Below, piece after piece: positions 9,026 through 18,633 of a DNA stretch of 64,000 nt. A program made the translations under genes and the position numbers. Source of the stretch: Halalkalibacter suaedae (GTDB lineage Bacteria > Bacillota > Bacilli > Bacillales > Bacillaceae_D); assembly GCF_017939705.1 (NCBI RefSeq), contig NZ_JAGKSQ010000003.1:493584-557583 (forward strand), read 5' to 3'. Every line of letters starts with the position of its first letter. Positions within the stretch are counted from its first letter, which is position 1. The notes under the pieces are model-generated. The model was given only the letters and a program-made list of their open reading frames with translations, did no database searches and was not told where the DNA came from.

Positions 9026-10429
9026 TTACAGATATTTTCGATGAACCTTTTTACCATCATATACAAAGACAATCGCCTTTTCATTGACAATTGATTCGAT
9101 GTGAACCGATCTTCCCCACAGCTGATGTAAATATGGCAGAACCTTTTCTAGATAGCCTACATCTAGTTCAGTCCCTTCATAATTATGAGTGATATAAAGT
9201 TCTCCATTTTTTAAATAATCACCATCTGTTACAACTAGATAAGGAAAACCTCCATTCACTCGTGAAAGAGCTAACTGATCACGGACATTTTCCCACTCCT
9301 TATCAACAACTTTATAATCACCACCTTGTTTTTGAAACAGGTACATATCCTCTCGCATAACAAGGTCTTTAGTTAAATAGTTTCGGATAAAGGAAAGATC
9401 TGATTCAATCTCGCGAACCTCATACATCTTTTCTCTGCCACTACCAGGTTTGACACCTTGTCTTTCCTGCATTTCCTTTGTCGGATTATTATAACGTTCC
9501 TCTATGTCTTCAAATATTTTTAATCCAAGATAGTAGGGATTTATCGTTGTTTTTGATGGTTGAACGACTCCCGCATTTAGCTTAGCAAACTCAATGGTTT
9601 CCTCACTAGTTAAATCCATTTCTCTGAGTATCCGTGCATGCCAGTATGAGGCCCAGCCCTCATTCATTATTTTAGTCTCTAGCTGAGGCCAGAAGTAGAG
9701 CATTTCTTCTCTCATCATTGTCAACACATCACGCTGCCATGGCTCAAGTTCCCTGCTATACTCTTCAATAAATAAGAGAATATCCTTTTCTGGATTAGGA
9801 GGAAACTTCTTTCTTTCCTTCGGTTTTGCTGGTTCAGGCTTTGCATCTAAATTCCATAAATCCTCATATCCTGTTTTCCTTTTCGATATCAGTTCTGGAT
9901 GCTCATCAAGTGTCCAGTCAAGCTTAGGTCTAACAATGCTCGGATCAATATGCTCTTGAAGAGCTAAGACAGCATCAAGGAAGTTCTCGACCTCTTCTTT
10001 TCCGTAAACATGTTCATAATGTGCAATTCGATCAGCAGTTGCACTCATACTTTCAACCATATCTCTTCTCGTATTGGAAAATCGAACATTATTCTTGAAG
10101 AAATCACAATGAGCAAGAACATGAGCAACAATTAATTTATTCTGAATAAGTGAATTACTATCCAACAAAAACGCATAGCAAGGGTCTGAATTAATAACCA
10201 ACTCATAAATTTTGCTTAATCCAAAGTCATATTGTAGCTTCATCTTATGAAATTGCTTTCCAAATGACCAATGACTATAACGCGTAGGCATTCCGTATGC
10301 ACCAAATGTATAGATAATTTCAGCAGGACATATTTCGTATCGCATTTCATAAAAATCAAGACCGAACCCTTCAGCAATCTCGGTAATTTCAGCAATTGAA
10401 CGCTCAAGCTGTTTCCAATCTGATGACAT
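9026..10429 (-). CDS. spoVR: SpoVR-family protein (stage V sporulation protein R)
   Basis: 467 residues, the usual length of the family. Characteristic blocks are [16 protein letters not shown], the AHCDFF region ([15 protein letters not shown]), [18 protein letters not shown] and [15 protein letters not shown]. In Bacillus SpoVR is made in the mother cell and needed for normal spore cortex; in other bacteria relatives sit with YeaH/PrkA. Its biochemical activity is not established. The gene appears monocistronic, preceded by AGGAGG and followed by repeat A copy 2. Confidence 0.95.
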   Translation of the reverse strand: MSSDWKQLERSIAEITEIAEGFGLDFYEMRYEICPAEIIYTFGAYGMPTRYSHWSFGKQFHKMKLQYDFGLSKIYELVINSDPCYAFLLDSNSLIQNKLIVAHVLAHCDFFKNNVRFSNTRRDMVESMSATADRIAHYEHVYGKEEVENFLDAVLALQEHIDPSIVRPKLDWTLDEHPELISKRKTGYEDLWNLDAKPEPAKPKERKKFPPNPEKDILLFIEEYSRELEPWQRDVLTMMREEMLYFWPQLETKIMNEGWASYWHARILREMDLTSEETIEFAKLNAGVVQPSKTTINPYYLGLKIFEDIEERYNNPTKEMQERQGVKPGSGREKMYEVREIESDLSFIRNYLTKDLVMREDMYLFQKQGGDYKVVDKEWENVRDQLALSRVNGGFPYLVVTDGDYLKNGELYITHNYEGTELDVGYLEKVLPYLHQLWGRSVHIESIVNEKAIVFVYDGKKVHRKYL

Positions 10430-10605
10430 CCGAACCCCTCCTAAAACTTGCTTTCTCTTAATTTATGAGAGGAAAACGTAAATCATGATAGGTATGCTTG
10501 TTATTTCACTGTTGATAAAAAACATTCATGTAGTCTACCACTCCAACTTTATAAAAACAGTTTCGTCTTGGTCAGGTTTCGTGCAGTTATAACAAGGGAC
10601 AAAAA

Positions 10606-10841
10606 AAGACTCGGACATAATTAAAGTATCTAACTGAAATATCGAACAAAGCAATCACATAGCGGATGAAATATACGTAGACTCCTGCGGGATGATAAAG
10701 CCAAAGGTGAGACCCCACAGGCGTAGCGTGATGCGGCTCACCGGCTTCCCGCGGAAAGCGAAGTATATTTCAGGAGCGGTTTAGGTCCACCCACTATCAT
10801 TGTTTCGATTTTCTAAGTTAAATTACTTTTGTCCGAGTCTC
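10606..10841 (+). repeat. Intergenic repeat family A, copy 3
   Basis: Full-length copy. Terminal arms AAAGACTCGGACATAA and TTGTCCGAGTCT are perfectly complementary over about 11 bases and differ from the arms of copies 2 and 4, so the pairing is conserved while the sequence is not. It lies 11 bases past the 3' end of the phosphoglucomutase gene. The remaining intergenic bases 10430-10605 show no gene. Confidence 0.9.
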
Positions 10842-10852
10842 TTGCTCAAAAA

Positions 10853-12589
10853 TTAGATTAACTCATTTACTTGTTCCATAACCGAGGCCTTTAATTGCTC
10901 AAGAGCCTCCTGGCTTTTTTCAAGTGTTTCTTTACTAACACCAAAATAAAACTTCACCTTAGGTTCGGTTCCTGATGGGCGTATACAGAACCACGATCCG
11001 TCTGCAAGCTTGTATTTTAGTACATTGGATTGTGGAAGATCAATCCTCTGTTTCTGATTTGTTTCTAATTGTAACGCCTCTCCTGTTTGATAATCCTCAA
11101 CCAAGATAACTGCTTCATCCCCCATCTTTGTAGGAGGATTTTCTCTGAATGTCGCTAAGATCTCCTGAATCTTTTCAACCCCAGCTTTTCCTTTTAGTGT
11201 CAAAGACTCTAATCCCTCTTGATAGTATCCGTATTTTTGGAAGAGCTCCATTAAACCGTCATAAAGACTCATTTGACGAGTCTTATAATAAGTAACAAGC
11301 TCTGCCGCAAACAAACAAGCTTGAACTGCATCCTTATCACGAACAAAATCCCCGATAAGATAGCCATAACTTTCTTCGTAACCAAATAAGAAGGTATGCT
11401 GACCTGTTTGATTGTATTCTTTGATTTTTTCACCAATAAATTTAAACCCAGTTAAGGTATCAACAGTAGTTAAGTTATACTGATCGGCAATTGCCTTCCC
11501 AATTTCAGATGTAACAATTGTTTTAAGGACAACACCATTTTCAGGTAAGATATGCTGTTGTTTCTTCTGAGTAAGTAAATAGTCTAGCATTAAAGCACCT
11601 GTTTGGTTTCCTGTTAGTACAACGTATTTTCCTTCATTATCCTTAACAGCTACTCCGACTCTGTCACCATCTGGATCTGTTGCCAAGAGGACATCAGCAT
11701 CATGTTCTTCACCATATCCAATCGCCAGCTTAAACGCTGCATGTTCCTCAGGATTAGGAGAAGTTACAGTTGAGAAGTTCGGGTCAGGTAATTCCTGCTC
11801 TGCTACAACTGTTACATCAGGAAATCCACTCGTTTCCAACGCTCTCCTAACGGGAATATTGGCTGCTCCGTGTAGTGGGGTGAAGATAATCTTTATATCT
11901 TTACCACTTTCTAAGATCATTTCTTTATTAACAAGAATCGATTGTAATTCAGTATTGTAAGCTTCATCAATTTCATCAGAAACAATCTTTAAAAGTTGAG
12001 CCCCTTTTAATTCAAGCTCATTGGCCACTTCGATTTCAAGCTCATTTTCAATTGAATTCACGAAAGATACCAATTCTTCTGCAGGTCCTGGCGGTAACTG
12101 ACCACCATCATCTCCATAAACCTTAAATCCATTATATTCTGGTGGATTATGACTTGCTGTAATGACAATACCCGCAAAGGCATTTAAATACCTTACTGCA
12201 AATGAGAGCTCTGGTGTTGGACGTAATTCATGAAATACATATGATTGAATTCCATGTTTACCTAAGGTTAATGCTGTTTCTAAAGCAAATTCCTTAGACT
12301 TGTGACGAGAATCAAATGCAATCGCAACACCACGTGCTTTAGCTTCCTCTCCTTTTGATTCAATATAACGTGCTAAACCTTCAGCCGCTCGGCGTATCGT
12401 ATATGTATTCATGCGATTTGTTCCTGGTCCGATCTCTCCACGCATCCCACCAGTACCAAATTCTAAGTCTTTATAAAAGCAATCCTCTATTCGTTCATTA
12501 TTTCCTTTTAAATCTTCAAGTGCCCTCTTTAACTCAGCTTCAAGTGCAGAGAAGCTTGACCATTTTTCATATTGGACTTGCCAGCTCAT
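10853..12589 (-). CDS. pgcA: Alpha-phosphoglucomutase / phosphohexomutase (PgcA type)
   Basis: 578 residues, close to the length of Bacillus PgcA. It interconverts glucose-6-phosphate and glucose-1-phosphate in the cytosol. The catalytic phosphoserine loop [13 protein letters not shown], the magnesium loop DPDGDRVG, the sugar loop FGYEESYGY and the phosphate loop RPSGTEPK are all present. Glucose-1-phosphate feeds UDP-glucose synthesis (a gtaB-type gene is in the eps cluster here) and ADP-glucose synthesis (glgCD is 5 kb away), so the gene fits the carbohydrate theme though it is not in either operon. ATG start with AAGGAGG upstream. Confidence 0.95.
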   Translation of the reverse strand: MSWQVQYEKWSSFSALEAELKRALEDLKGNNERIEDCFYKDLEFGTGGMRGEIGPGTNRMNTYTIRRAAEGLARYIESKGEEAKARGVAIAFDSRHKSKEFALETALTLGKHGIQSYVFHELRPTPELSFAVRYLNAFAGIVITASHNPPEYNGFKVYGDDGGQLPPGPAEELVSFVNSIENELEIEVANELELKGAQLLKIVSDEIDEAYNTELQSILVNKEMILESGKDIKIIFTPLHGAANIPVRRALETSGFPDVTVVAEQELPDPNFSTVTSPNPEEHAAFKLAIGYGEEHDADVLLATDPDGDRVGVAVKDNEGKYVVLTGNQTGALMLDYLLTQKKQQHILPENGVVLKTIVTSEIGKAIADQYNLTTVDTLTGFKFIGEKIKEYNQTGQHTFLFGYEESYGYLIGDFVRDKDAVQACLFAAELVTYYKTRQMSLYDGLMELFQKYGYYQEGLESLTLKGKAGVEKIQEILATFRENPPTKMGDEAVILVEDYQTGEALQLETNQKQRIDLPQSNVLKYKLADGSWFCIRPSGTEPKVKFYFGVSKETLEKSQEALEQLKASVMEQVNELI

Positions 12590-12709
12590 TGTAGCCCTCC
12601 TTAAAATTCATCAATGGATAATCCATACAATCTTTACTATTATATCATTTTCTGAAGAATGATTAATACCTTTCTCATATGTCATCAAAAAAAGGAGTAT
12701 AATTACAAA

Positions 12710-12742
12710 AGCCGGTTAAGGAGAGTTTCCTAAACCGGCTCA
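12710..12742 (-). terminator. Intrinsic terminator after the FixH-like gene
   Basis: AGCCGGTTTAGG pairs with CCTTAACCGGCT around a short loop; on the minus strand it is followed by TTTGTAATT. It starts 5 bases past the stop codon. Confidence 0.85.
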
Positions 12743-12745
12743 ATT

Positions 12746-13279
12746 TTATCGAGAAAAATTAGTCATTTGGTCCAATAGTAATTCAATATCATCTGGTAAC
12801 GGTTGATCTAGATTAAATTGATCTGAGGGATCACGATCAACATCGGAAATAATTTCTCCATCCACTTGAAATATAACTTGGTTTCGATAAACTAAATTGC
12901 CTTCTTTAGCCTCAATCATAGCAATCCATTGTCCAGGTATCGAAAAAATAACTTCCGTTTCGTATAAACCATTTTGCAGTGGATGCAATGTCCTTTCAAT
13001 CTGATGTACTGTTTCTGGTCGATCAAAAACAACAGAAATACTAGCTGAATTCATCGCTTCGCCAAATTCATTTTCCAGAAACAACTGAAAATCTGTTGCC
13101 TCCCCTGTATGAAACGTTTGATCCTCACCAGCAAATGTCATTTTCCAATTCGTTACAAGCTCATCATCATAAAAGTAGGATGAGACAATTAAGAATCCTA
13201 GTACACAAAATATAGGGATTACTAAAAAATAAATAGTTACAAACTTATAACTTGGGCTCGTTCTATATTCTGGTTTCAT
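12746..13279 (-). CDS. FixH/YtkA-like membrane-anchored protein
   Basis: 177 residues from the chosen ATG, which lies 7 bases after an AAGGAG site; a second ATG one codon earlier is possible, and the open frame extends further without a ribosome-binding site. One TM segment (residues about 13-33, rich in V/I/L/F) anchors an extracytoplasmic beta-sandwich of the FixH/YtkA type: NWKMTFAGEDQTFHTGEA, DFQLFLENEFG, then GLYETEVIFSIPGQW. FixH-like domains are linked to cytochrome oxidase assembly or copper handling, but this one stands alone with no oxidase genes nearby, so only the fold is claimed. Confidence 0.7.
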   Translation of the reverse strand: MKPEYRTSPSYKFVTIYFLVIPIFCVLGFLIVSSYFYDDELVTNWKMTFAGEDQTFHTGEATDFQLFLENEFGEAMNSASISVVFDRPETVHQIERTLHPLQNGLYETEVIFSIPGQWIAMIEAKEGNLVYRNQVIFQVDGEIISDVDRDPSDQFNLDQPLPDDIELLLDQMTNFSR

Positions 13280-13458
13280 CATACCACTCCTTGTTGTCTT
13301 CAACATCCTTTCCAGCCTTAAGTGACGGTAAACACGAATGTCGAAAAAAGTTATATGATGATACCTCTTTAAGGTAAATCTTTTAAGGATGACTACTTTC
13401 TTAATGGTTACACATAATCTATAATGGAGGAATACGTACACAAAGGAGTCTGGAAAAT

Positions 13459-13635
13459 ATGAGTGAAAATGAACAAGCACCAAAAAAGCTAAGTCAAGTG
13501 GATGCGGCTAAACAATTGCTAGCAAAGAAAAAACAAAAGGTTGGCAATCCAATGGGAAATAACACAAATACAAAGCAGCTGAAGAGTCAACAAACGAAAA
13601 AACCGAGTAATTCAAGACGTAAAATGGGCGTCTAA
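13459..13635 (+). CDS. Small basic protein, unknown function
   Basis: 58 codons encoding a lysine/glutamine/asparagine-rich hydrophilic protein (MSENEQAPKKLSQVDAAKQL..., ending SNSRRKMGV). AAAGGAG lies 11 bases before the ATG, and a strong terminator begins right after the stop, which supports a real gene. It is divergent from the FixH-like gene. Composition resembles small Bacillus spore or nucleoid-associated proteins, but I do not recognise the family and assign no function. Confidence 0.65.
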   Translation: MSENEQAPKKLSQVDAAKQLLAKKKQKVGNPMGNNTNTKQLKSQQTKKPSNSRRKMGV

Positions 13636-13672
13636 GAAAAAAAGAACAGGCTTCCCTGTTCTTTTTTTCTTA
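13636..13672 (+). terminator. Intrinsic terminator of the small basic gene
   Basis: AAAAAGAACAGG pairs with CCTGTTCTTTTT around CTTC, followed by TTTCTTAG; T-runs occur on both strands, so it could work in both directions. Confidence 0.92.
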
Positions 13673-13690
13673 GACAATTGCGGTGATAGA

Positions 13691-13827
13691 GCTTTGAATC
13701 CGCTCCCGGGATGGGGGGCAGCACCAGCCGGAGGGCATGGAACTAACCGGCTGTGCCGGTGGATTTCCATTTTGCCCTTATTTCCTGCAGGAGTCGGCCC
13801 ACCCATCCCGTCCGCTATAATAGAGGA
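13691..13827 (+). repeat. Intergenic repeat family B, copy 2
   Basis: Diverged copy of the element at 2444-2577, sharing GCTTTGAATCCGCT, CCGGGATGGGG, CATGGAACTAACCGGCT, GCCGGTGGATTTCC, CTGCAGGAGTCGGCC and CCATCCCGTCCGCT. Arms remain complementary despite substitutions. Like copy 1 it follows a plus-strand gene and its terminator, in the same orientation. Between it and repeat A copy 4 (13828-13996) I see no gene. Confidence 0.85.
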
Positions 13828-13996
13828 TAAATAAAATATACTCTTCATTTAGGAATCCCTATACTAGCAAAAGCAAGGGATAACTGACCAGTTTTTTCGA
13901 TAATACCGCCTTAAAATAGCAATATTTCAGCAGTTAGCAACCTGTACGAATACTAGTCCCGTTGCCTTACCACCTCAAATAGACTAATAAATAGCA

Positions 13997-14236
13997 AAAA
14001 AGAAGCTGGGATATAAAGTGTCTAACTGAAATACCGAATAAAGCAATTACGTAGCGTATGAAATATACGTAGACTCCTGCGGGATGCAAAAGCCACAGGT
14101 GAGACCCCACAGGCGTAGCGTGATGCGGCTCAGCGGCTTCCCGTGGAAAGCGAAGTATATTTCAGGAGCGGTTTACATCAGCCAACTATATTGTTCGGAT
14201 TTTCTATTAGTTAAATCACTTTTGTCCCAGCCTTTT
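13997..14236 (+). repeat. Intergenic repeat family A, copy 4
   Basis: Full-length copy. Terminal arms AGCTGGGATATAAAGTG and CACTTTTGTCCCAGCCT pair over the GCTGGGA/TCCCAGC segment, again with arm sequence different from the other copies. It lies 44 bases past the 3' end of the minus-strand YhcX-type gene. Confidence 0.9.
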
Positions 14237-14280
14237 CTCCTACGCTTTAAAAAGAATAAGACATTCTGTTCTTGTTTCTG

Positions 14281-15825
14281 TTACTTATTTTTGTAATGAA
14301 TTTGATAAATGTCGTGACGGCGATCACGCAGTTGATTTACGCTTCCTGCACGTCGATTACGTCTTAATATTTCTAGATCAACATCTCCGACAACAACGGT
14401 TTCGATATTTGCCTGCCCTTCTCCAACAATACCATCGCGAGGGAATGTGAAATCAGAAGGACTAAAAATTCCTGATTGTGCATATTGAATATCCATATTC
14501 TCTACATCCGTTAAGTTTCCAACTGTTCCAGATAATACAGTGTACACTTGGTTTTCAATTGCACGTGCTTGAGAGCAATAACGAACACGCAGATACCCTT
14601 GGCGATCATCGGTACAGAACGGAGTAAAGATAATATTTGCCCCTTTATCAACAGCAATACGTGCAAGTTCTGGAAATTCGATGTCATAGCAAATCTGAAT
14701 AGCGACTTTGCCGCAGTCAGTATCAAAAACATTTACATTGTTGCCGCCTGTAATTCCCCAGAATTTACGCTCATTCGGGGTAATGTGTAGCTTATACTGC
14801 TTTTCAATCGTTCCATCACGTCTAAATAAATAAGCAATATTGTAAATCTTACCTTCTTCTTCAACAAAGTGAGAACCACCAACAATATTTACATTATATT
14901 TGACAGCCAAATGAGTAAATAAATCTAAGTAATCTTCGGTAAACTCAGTAAGTCGTCTAATCGCCAGACTTGGGCTTTTCTCTGGAAGAAAGGAAAGAAG
15001 CTGCAGTGTGAAAATTTCAGGAAAAACCGCAAAATCTGAATTATAACTTGCCGCTACATCAGTGTAATACTCACATTGAACTGCAAAGTCATCAAATGAT
15101 GAGATTTTTTTCATTTCATATTGAATTGTAGTAATCCTTACAGGGAAAGATGTCTTAAACTGACGCTTAGGCGACGTTGTACGGTAATCAATATTATTCC
15201 ACTCCATTAGAGTTGCATAGCGAAGTGAAGCTCTATCATCCTCTAGATAATTCTGATTAATACGTTTCAGTGTAAAACCATTCATGACTTGAAATGTCAG
15301 AACTGGATCATAAATATTATGAATGGTAACTTCTTCAACATATTGTCTTGGGGTCATTTCCTTTGCAAACTTGAAATAGTTAGGAATGCGTCCACCAATA
15401 ATAATACTTTTCAGATTCAATTCACGCACTAAATCCTTTCGAACTTCATATAAACGACGTCCAATCTTCATTCGACGGTATTCTGGATGAACCATAACCT
15501 CGATTCCATATAAATTATATCCCTCTGGATCATGATTTGTAATATAGCCATTATCTGTTATTTCATCCCAAGTATGCTGATCATCATACTCATCAAAATT
15601 AATAATCAAACTAGAACAAGAACCAATAATTTTCCCGTCATATTCTACACAGAATTGACCCTCTGGGAAAATATCAATATGACTTTGAAGATGATCGATT
15701 TCCCAAGGTTCCATATTCGGGAAACAAAGCTTCTGCATTTCAATAATTTCATCAAAATCAGTTGCTTCAATATTTCTAATCGTCATCTTTTTCTCAAATT
15801 TTGAAACATCTATTTTTTTGGACAT
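14281..15825 (-). CDS. Fused GNAT acetyltransferase / carbon-nitrogen hydrolase (YhcX-type)
   Basis: 514 residues in two domains. The N-terminal GNAT domain (about residues 15-200) has the acetyl-CoA loop region GIEVMVHPEYRRMKIGRRLY. The C-terminal nitrilase-superfamily domain (about 225-510) shows the Glu-Lys-Cys triad in FPEIFTLQ, LHITPNERKFWG and IQICYDIEFPEL. Length and order match Bacillus YhcX. The family's C-N hydrolases act on amides; the substrate of this fused form is not known. Monocistronic, with an AAGGAG-type site before the ATG. Confidence 0.92.
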   Translation of the reverse strand: MSKKIDVSKFEKKMTIRNIEATDFDEIIEMQKLCFPNMEPWEIDHLQSHIDIFPEGQFCVEYDGKIIGSCSSLIINFDEYDDQHTWDEITDNGYITNHDPEGYNLYGIEVMVHPEYRRMKIGRRLYEVRKDLVRELNLKSIIIGGRIPNYFKFAKEMTPRQYVEEVTIHNIYDPVLTFQVMNGFTLKRINQNYLEDDRASLRYATLMEWNNIDYRTTSPKRQFKTSFPVRITTIQYEMKKISSFDDFAVQCEYYTDVAASYNSDFAVFPEIFTLQLLSFLPEKSPSLAIRRLTEFTEDYLDLFTHLAVKYNVNIVGGSHFVEEEGKIYNIAYLFRRDGTIEKQYKLHITPNERKFWGITGGNNVNVFDTDCGKVAIQICYDIEFPELARIAVDKGANIIFTPFCTDDRQGYLRVRYCSQARAIENQVYTVLSGTVGNLTDVENMDIQYAQSGIFSPSDFTFPRDGIVGEGQANIETVVVGDVDLEILRRNRRAGSVNQLRDRRHDIYQIHYKNK

Positions 15826-15906
15826 ATGCTTAACTCCTTTTTAAGTATCCTTTTTGAAGTTTACCCTTTTTCCAATTAAATGAACAATAGATAACCCTTA
15901 TCAAAA

Positions 15907-15936
15907 AATAAAAACCACCTTGTTAGGTGGTTTTGT
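15907..15936 (-). terminator. Intrinsic terminator after the CheX-domain gene
   Basis: AAAACCACCT pairs with AGGTGGTTTT around TGTT; on the minus strand the stem leads into TTTTTATTTTTTG. It begins 5 bases past the stop codon. Confidence 0.92.
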
Positions 15937-15940
15937 CATA

Positions 15941-16399
15941 CTATTCTTCCTTCACTGCAATATGAATACGAATATCTCCAATTGCAGTACTAATTGGTAC
16001 AGATACAAAAGGGTTCTTAGAATGTAATCTAGATTCTCCCTCATTGATAATAGGTGTTGTTACATCAATGATACATGATTCTTTAGATAGCTCTGTAGCA
16101 GTTGTTCCGGCAACCCAATTGCCGAACTCCTGAACCGCACTCCAGCCCATATCATCTAATTCATCAATTTGCATGCCACCCATCATAACTCCAACTAGTT
16201 TCTTTGCTGTATCCTTTGAGAACGTGCAGACAATTTGACCTGTAAGTTGTCCTTTAACACCCAGAATAACGGCAACTTGATCAGAAGGAATTGTACCTGT
16301 TCCTGCACTCGGACTAAGTAGAGTAACATCTAGACCAAAGTGACTTGTGAGGATTTCTTTTGTTGCTCGACATATTGCATTAACATGAATGACATTCAC
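15941..16399 (-). CDS. CheX-like chemotaxis phosphatase domain protein
   Basis: 152 residues from a GTG start, chosen because GGGGGA lies 7 bases ahead of it; an upstream in-frame TTG overlaps that site. The CheC/CheX/FliY phosphatase motif E-x-x-N is visible in AVQEFGNWVAGTTATELS, preceded by the GVMMGGM turn of CheX proteins. CheX-type proteins dephosphorylate CheY-P or similar response regulators. No other chemotaxis gene is nearby, so the partner is unknown. It has its own terminator and is likely monocistronic. Confidence 0.82.
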   Translation of the reverse strand: MNVIHVNAICRATKEILTSHFGLDVTLLSPSAGTGTIPSDQVAVILGVKGQLTGQIVCTFSKDTAKKLVGVMMGGMQIDELDDMGWSAVQEFGNWVAGTTATELSKESCIIDVTTPIINEGESRLHSKNPFVSVPISTAIGDIRIHIAVKEE

Positions 16400-16501
16400 A
16401 GTGTATTCCCCCAAAGCCTATCGTACAGCGTATTGACTGGACGAAGTGCATCTAAAATTATTTATAGTTTACCATAAAAAGAAAACACTATGTGAGAAAT
16501 A

Positions 16502-17200
16502 TCAAGAAAAACGTCGTTCTTTGTCGTTTTCCCTCATTTCGTACCATTGCTCCCTTGCCATCTCTACAATTTTCGGGTCGGTATGCTTATGCTTGTGTTG
16601 GACAACACGTGAAAGATATTGAACGGCCTCTTGTTCTTTTCCGACTCTTCTTAGGAGTTCCCCAATTAAGTACAAAACTTTCATCTCAGTCATTGTTGTT
16701 TGCAAATAATCAACCTGTGAATATGATTTTTTGTATTGATCTATCGACTGCAGTAGGTATCTACTCTCCTGCTCCCAATCATTGCTCAATCGATGCATCC
16801 AGGCAAGTCTCAGACAGAGGCCAGCCATCACGATCGCCTTCTCCTTCTTTAACATTCCACTTAAAATCGCAAGCTTCGTTACATGAATGGCATCTTCAAG
16901 ATTTCTTTCTTCACCAAAATCCTGTTCTTTCCAACTAGTGAATTGTTGATTTAGACTTTGACGTGACTCCTCTGACATGTCAGAGGAAAATGTATCAGAT
17001 GATGAAAATCCGCAATTCGGACATACTGCAACTTCGTAGAAAATAGGATTCAATTGATTGTTTTTATATTCTGTAAAAAAATCACTGTGAGTGGTTTCCA
17101 CTCTTAGAAAGCGGGAGCGAATTTTCTTTGTGTTAAATGAAGTACTACATAATAAGCAAATGACATTTTTATCATAGAGTGGTGTTATCTCATTATTCAT
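16502..17200 (-). CDS. DUF2225 family protein with zinc-ribbon cysteines
   Basis: 232 residues from the ATG that follows AGGTGA by 5 bases; a GTG three codons earlier lies inside that ribosome-binding site. Two CxxC pairs near the N-terminus (VICLLCST and AVCPNCGFSS) suggest a zinc ribbon. The C-terminal part is helical and repeat-like (LAWMHRLSND, YLIGELLRRVGKEQEAVQYL), resembling TPR. This is the usual layout of DUF2225 proteins, which have no established function. It is divergent from the glycogen operon with 259 bases between. Confidence 0.82.
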   Translation of the reverse strand: MNNEITPLYDKNVICLLCSTSFNTKKIRSRFLRVETTHSDFFTEYKNNQLNPIFYEVAVCPNCGFSSSDTFSSDMSEESRQSLNQQFTSWKEQDFGEERNLEDAIHVTKLAILSGMLKKEKAIVMAGLCLRLAWMHRLSNDWEQESRYLLQSIDQYKKSYSQVDYLQTTMTEMKVLYLIGELLRRVGKEQEAVQYLSRVVQHKHKHTDPKIVEMAREQWYEMRENDKERRFS

Positions 17201-17341
17201 GTTTATCACCTAGTCTAATGGATTTACTTCTATTTTAGTCTAAAAGTACCTAATAGGACTAGGCTTTTTTTTATTCATTCCCGATTTAATATATCGCTAA
17301 CCCTTTTATTAGTTATATATACCTATATTTTAACCATTTAA

Positions 17342-17371
17342 GAATGGTAAGCGTATACACTCTCATACACA
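17342..17371 (+). promoter_or_regulatory. Weak candidate sigma-E-type promoter upstream of glgC
   Basis: GAATGGT, a 15-base gap, then CATACACA, about 90 bases before glgC. It partly fits the mother-cell sigma-E consensus, and Bacillus subtilis glg is known to be sporulation-expressed. Both boxes have mismatches, so this is only a suggestion. Confidence 0.25.
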
Positions 17372-17459
17372 TAGGTATGTTTTTAAGACTAGCAAGCGGG
17401 AATTCTTTATTAGCTAAGAATGTCCCTACAATTATTTGATTATGACGGGGGCTGTCGCA

Positions 17460-18614
17460 ATGGACAAAAAAGTAGAATGTATAGCCATGTTACTCGCGGG
17501 TGGAGAAGGTAAGCGTTTAGGGAATTTAACAAAAAAAATTGCGAAGCCTGCCGTTTACTTTGGTGGTAAGTATCGAATTATTGACTTTCCATTAAGTAAT
17601 TGCATAAATTCAGGAATTGAAACCGTTGGTGTATTAACACAGTATGAACCGCTTGAGTTGAATTCTCACCTTGGCATTGGAACACCTTGGGATTTGGATC
17701 GTATGAATGGTGGTCTTTCAATACTCCCTCCGTTTCAAGAGAAAAAAGGCGGTTCATGGTATTCAGGTACAGCTGATGCTATTTTTCAAAATCGTGATTT
17801 TCTTGATCGCCACGACCCCGAATATGTTCTGATTTTATCCGGCGATCATATTTACAAAATGGATTATAGCTTGATGCTCGATTATCATAAGGAACGAAAT
17901 GCGGAGGCAACGATATCCGTGATAGACGTTCCATTAGAAGAAGCAAAGAGATTTGGAATTATGCATGCAGAAGATAACGGTGTTATTACGCAGTTCGAGG
18001 AAAAACCCCAGCAGCCAACGAGCACACTGGCTTCAATGGGCATATACATCTTCAACTGGTCGTTTCTAAAATCCTATTTATTAAATGATGCAAGCAGCAA
18101 TTCCAGTCATGATTTTGGCAAGGACCTTATCCCAGCAATGCTTGCTGACAAACGTAAATTATTCGCCTATCCATACTCTGGTTACTGGAAGGACGTAGGA
18201 ACAGTTGAAAGCTTTTGGGAAGCAAACATGGACCTACTAAATGAAAACCCCTCTTTACAGCTTCACGATCATTATTGGCGTATTTACACAAAAAATCACA
18301 ATCCAGCCCCGCATTATCTTTATCCAGATGCAACGATCACCAACTCCTTAGTAAATGAAGGATGTATAATTAAAGGTCATCTCCACCAATCAATTTTGTT
18401 TCACCAAGTGGAAATTGGTTTAAATAGTTCCATCTCCCATTCAGTTATTATGCCGAATGTAACCATTGGCACAAATGTGTCCCTTGATAAGGTCATTGTT
18501 ACGGAAGGAGTGCTAATACCTGATCACACTGTGATTCATTCAGAATCCGAGATTATCGTTATAGATAAAGAAACCATTAACAAGTATTGCACTGCATTAA
18601 CTAATAGTAATTGA
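17460..18614 (+). CDS. glgC: Glucose-1-phosphate adenylyltransferase, catalytic subunit
   Basis: 384 residues from the ATG preceded by GGGGGCT; earlier in-frame starts (17436, 17442) would place the site inside the gene. It makes ADP-glucose from ATP and glucose-1-phosphate for glycogen. The N-terminal nucleotide-binding loop [33 protein letters not shown], the catalytic-region [12 protein letters not shown] and SMGIYIFNW are intact, and a left-handed beta-helix repeat fills the C-terminus. It starts the operon: no glgB branching-enzyme gene precedes it, unlike Bacillus subtilis glgBCDAP. glgD follows after 19 bases. Confidence 0.95.
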   Translation: MDKKVECIAMLLAGGEGKRLGNLTKKIAKPAVYFGGKYRIIDFPLSNCINSGIETVGVLTQYEPLELNSHLGIGTPWDLDRMNGGLSILPPFQEKKGGSWYSGTADAIFQNRDFLDRHDPEYVLILSGDHIYKMDYSLMLDYHKERNAEATISVIDVPLEEAKRFGIMHAEDNGVITQFEEKPQQPTSTLASMGIYIFNWSFLKSYLLNDASSNSSHDFGKDLIPAMLADKRKLFAYPYSGYWKDVGTVESFWEANMDLLNENPSLQLHDHYWRIYTKNHNPAPHYLYPDATITNSLVNEGCIIKGHLHQSILFHQVEIGLNSSISHSVIMPNVTIGTNVSLDKVIVTEGVLIPDHTVIHSESEIIVIDKETINKYCTALTNSN

Positions 18615-18633
18615 ATTGGAGAGGAATGGAATT

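Noticed and set aside
13612..13848. Open frame over repeat B copy 2 on the minus strand
   Set aside because: Another copy of the same frame lies over repeat B at 2338-2556; it tracks the repeat and not a gene.
15941..16399. Part of a chemotaxis operon
   Set aside because: The CheX-like gene has its own terminator and no che or fli neighbours.
17240..17275. Possible terminator with CCTA/TAGG stem and T-run before glgC
   Set aside because: The stem is only four pairs and no plus-strand gene lies upstream to be terminated.
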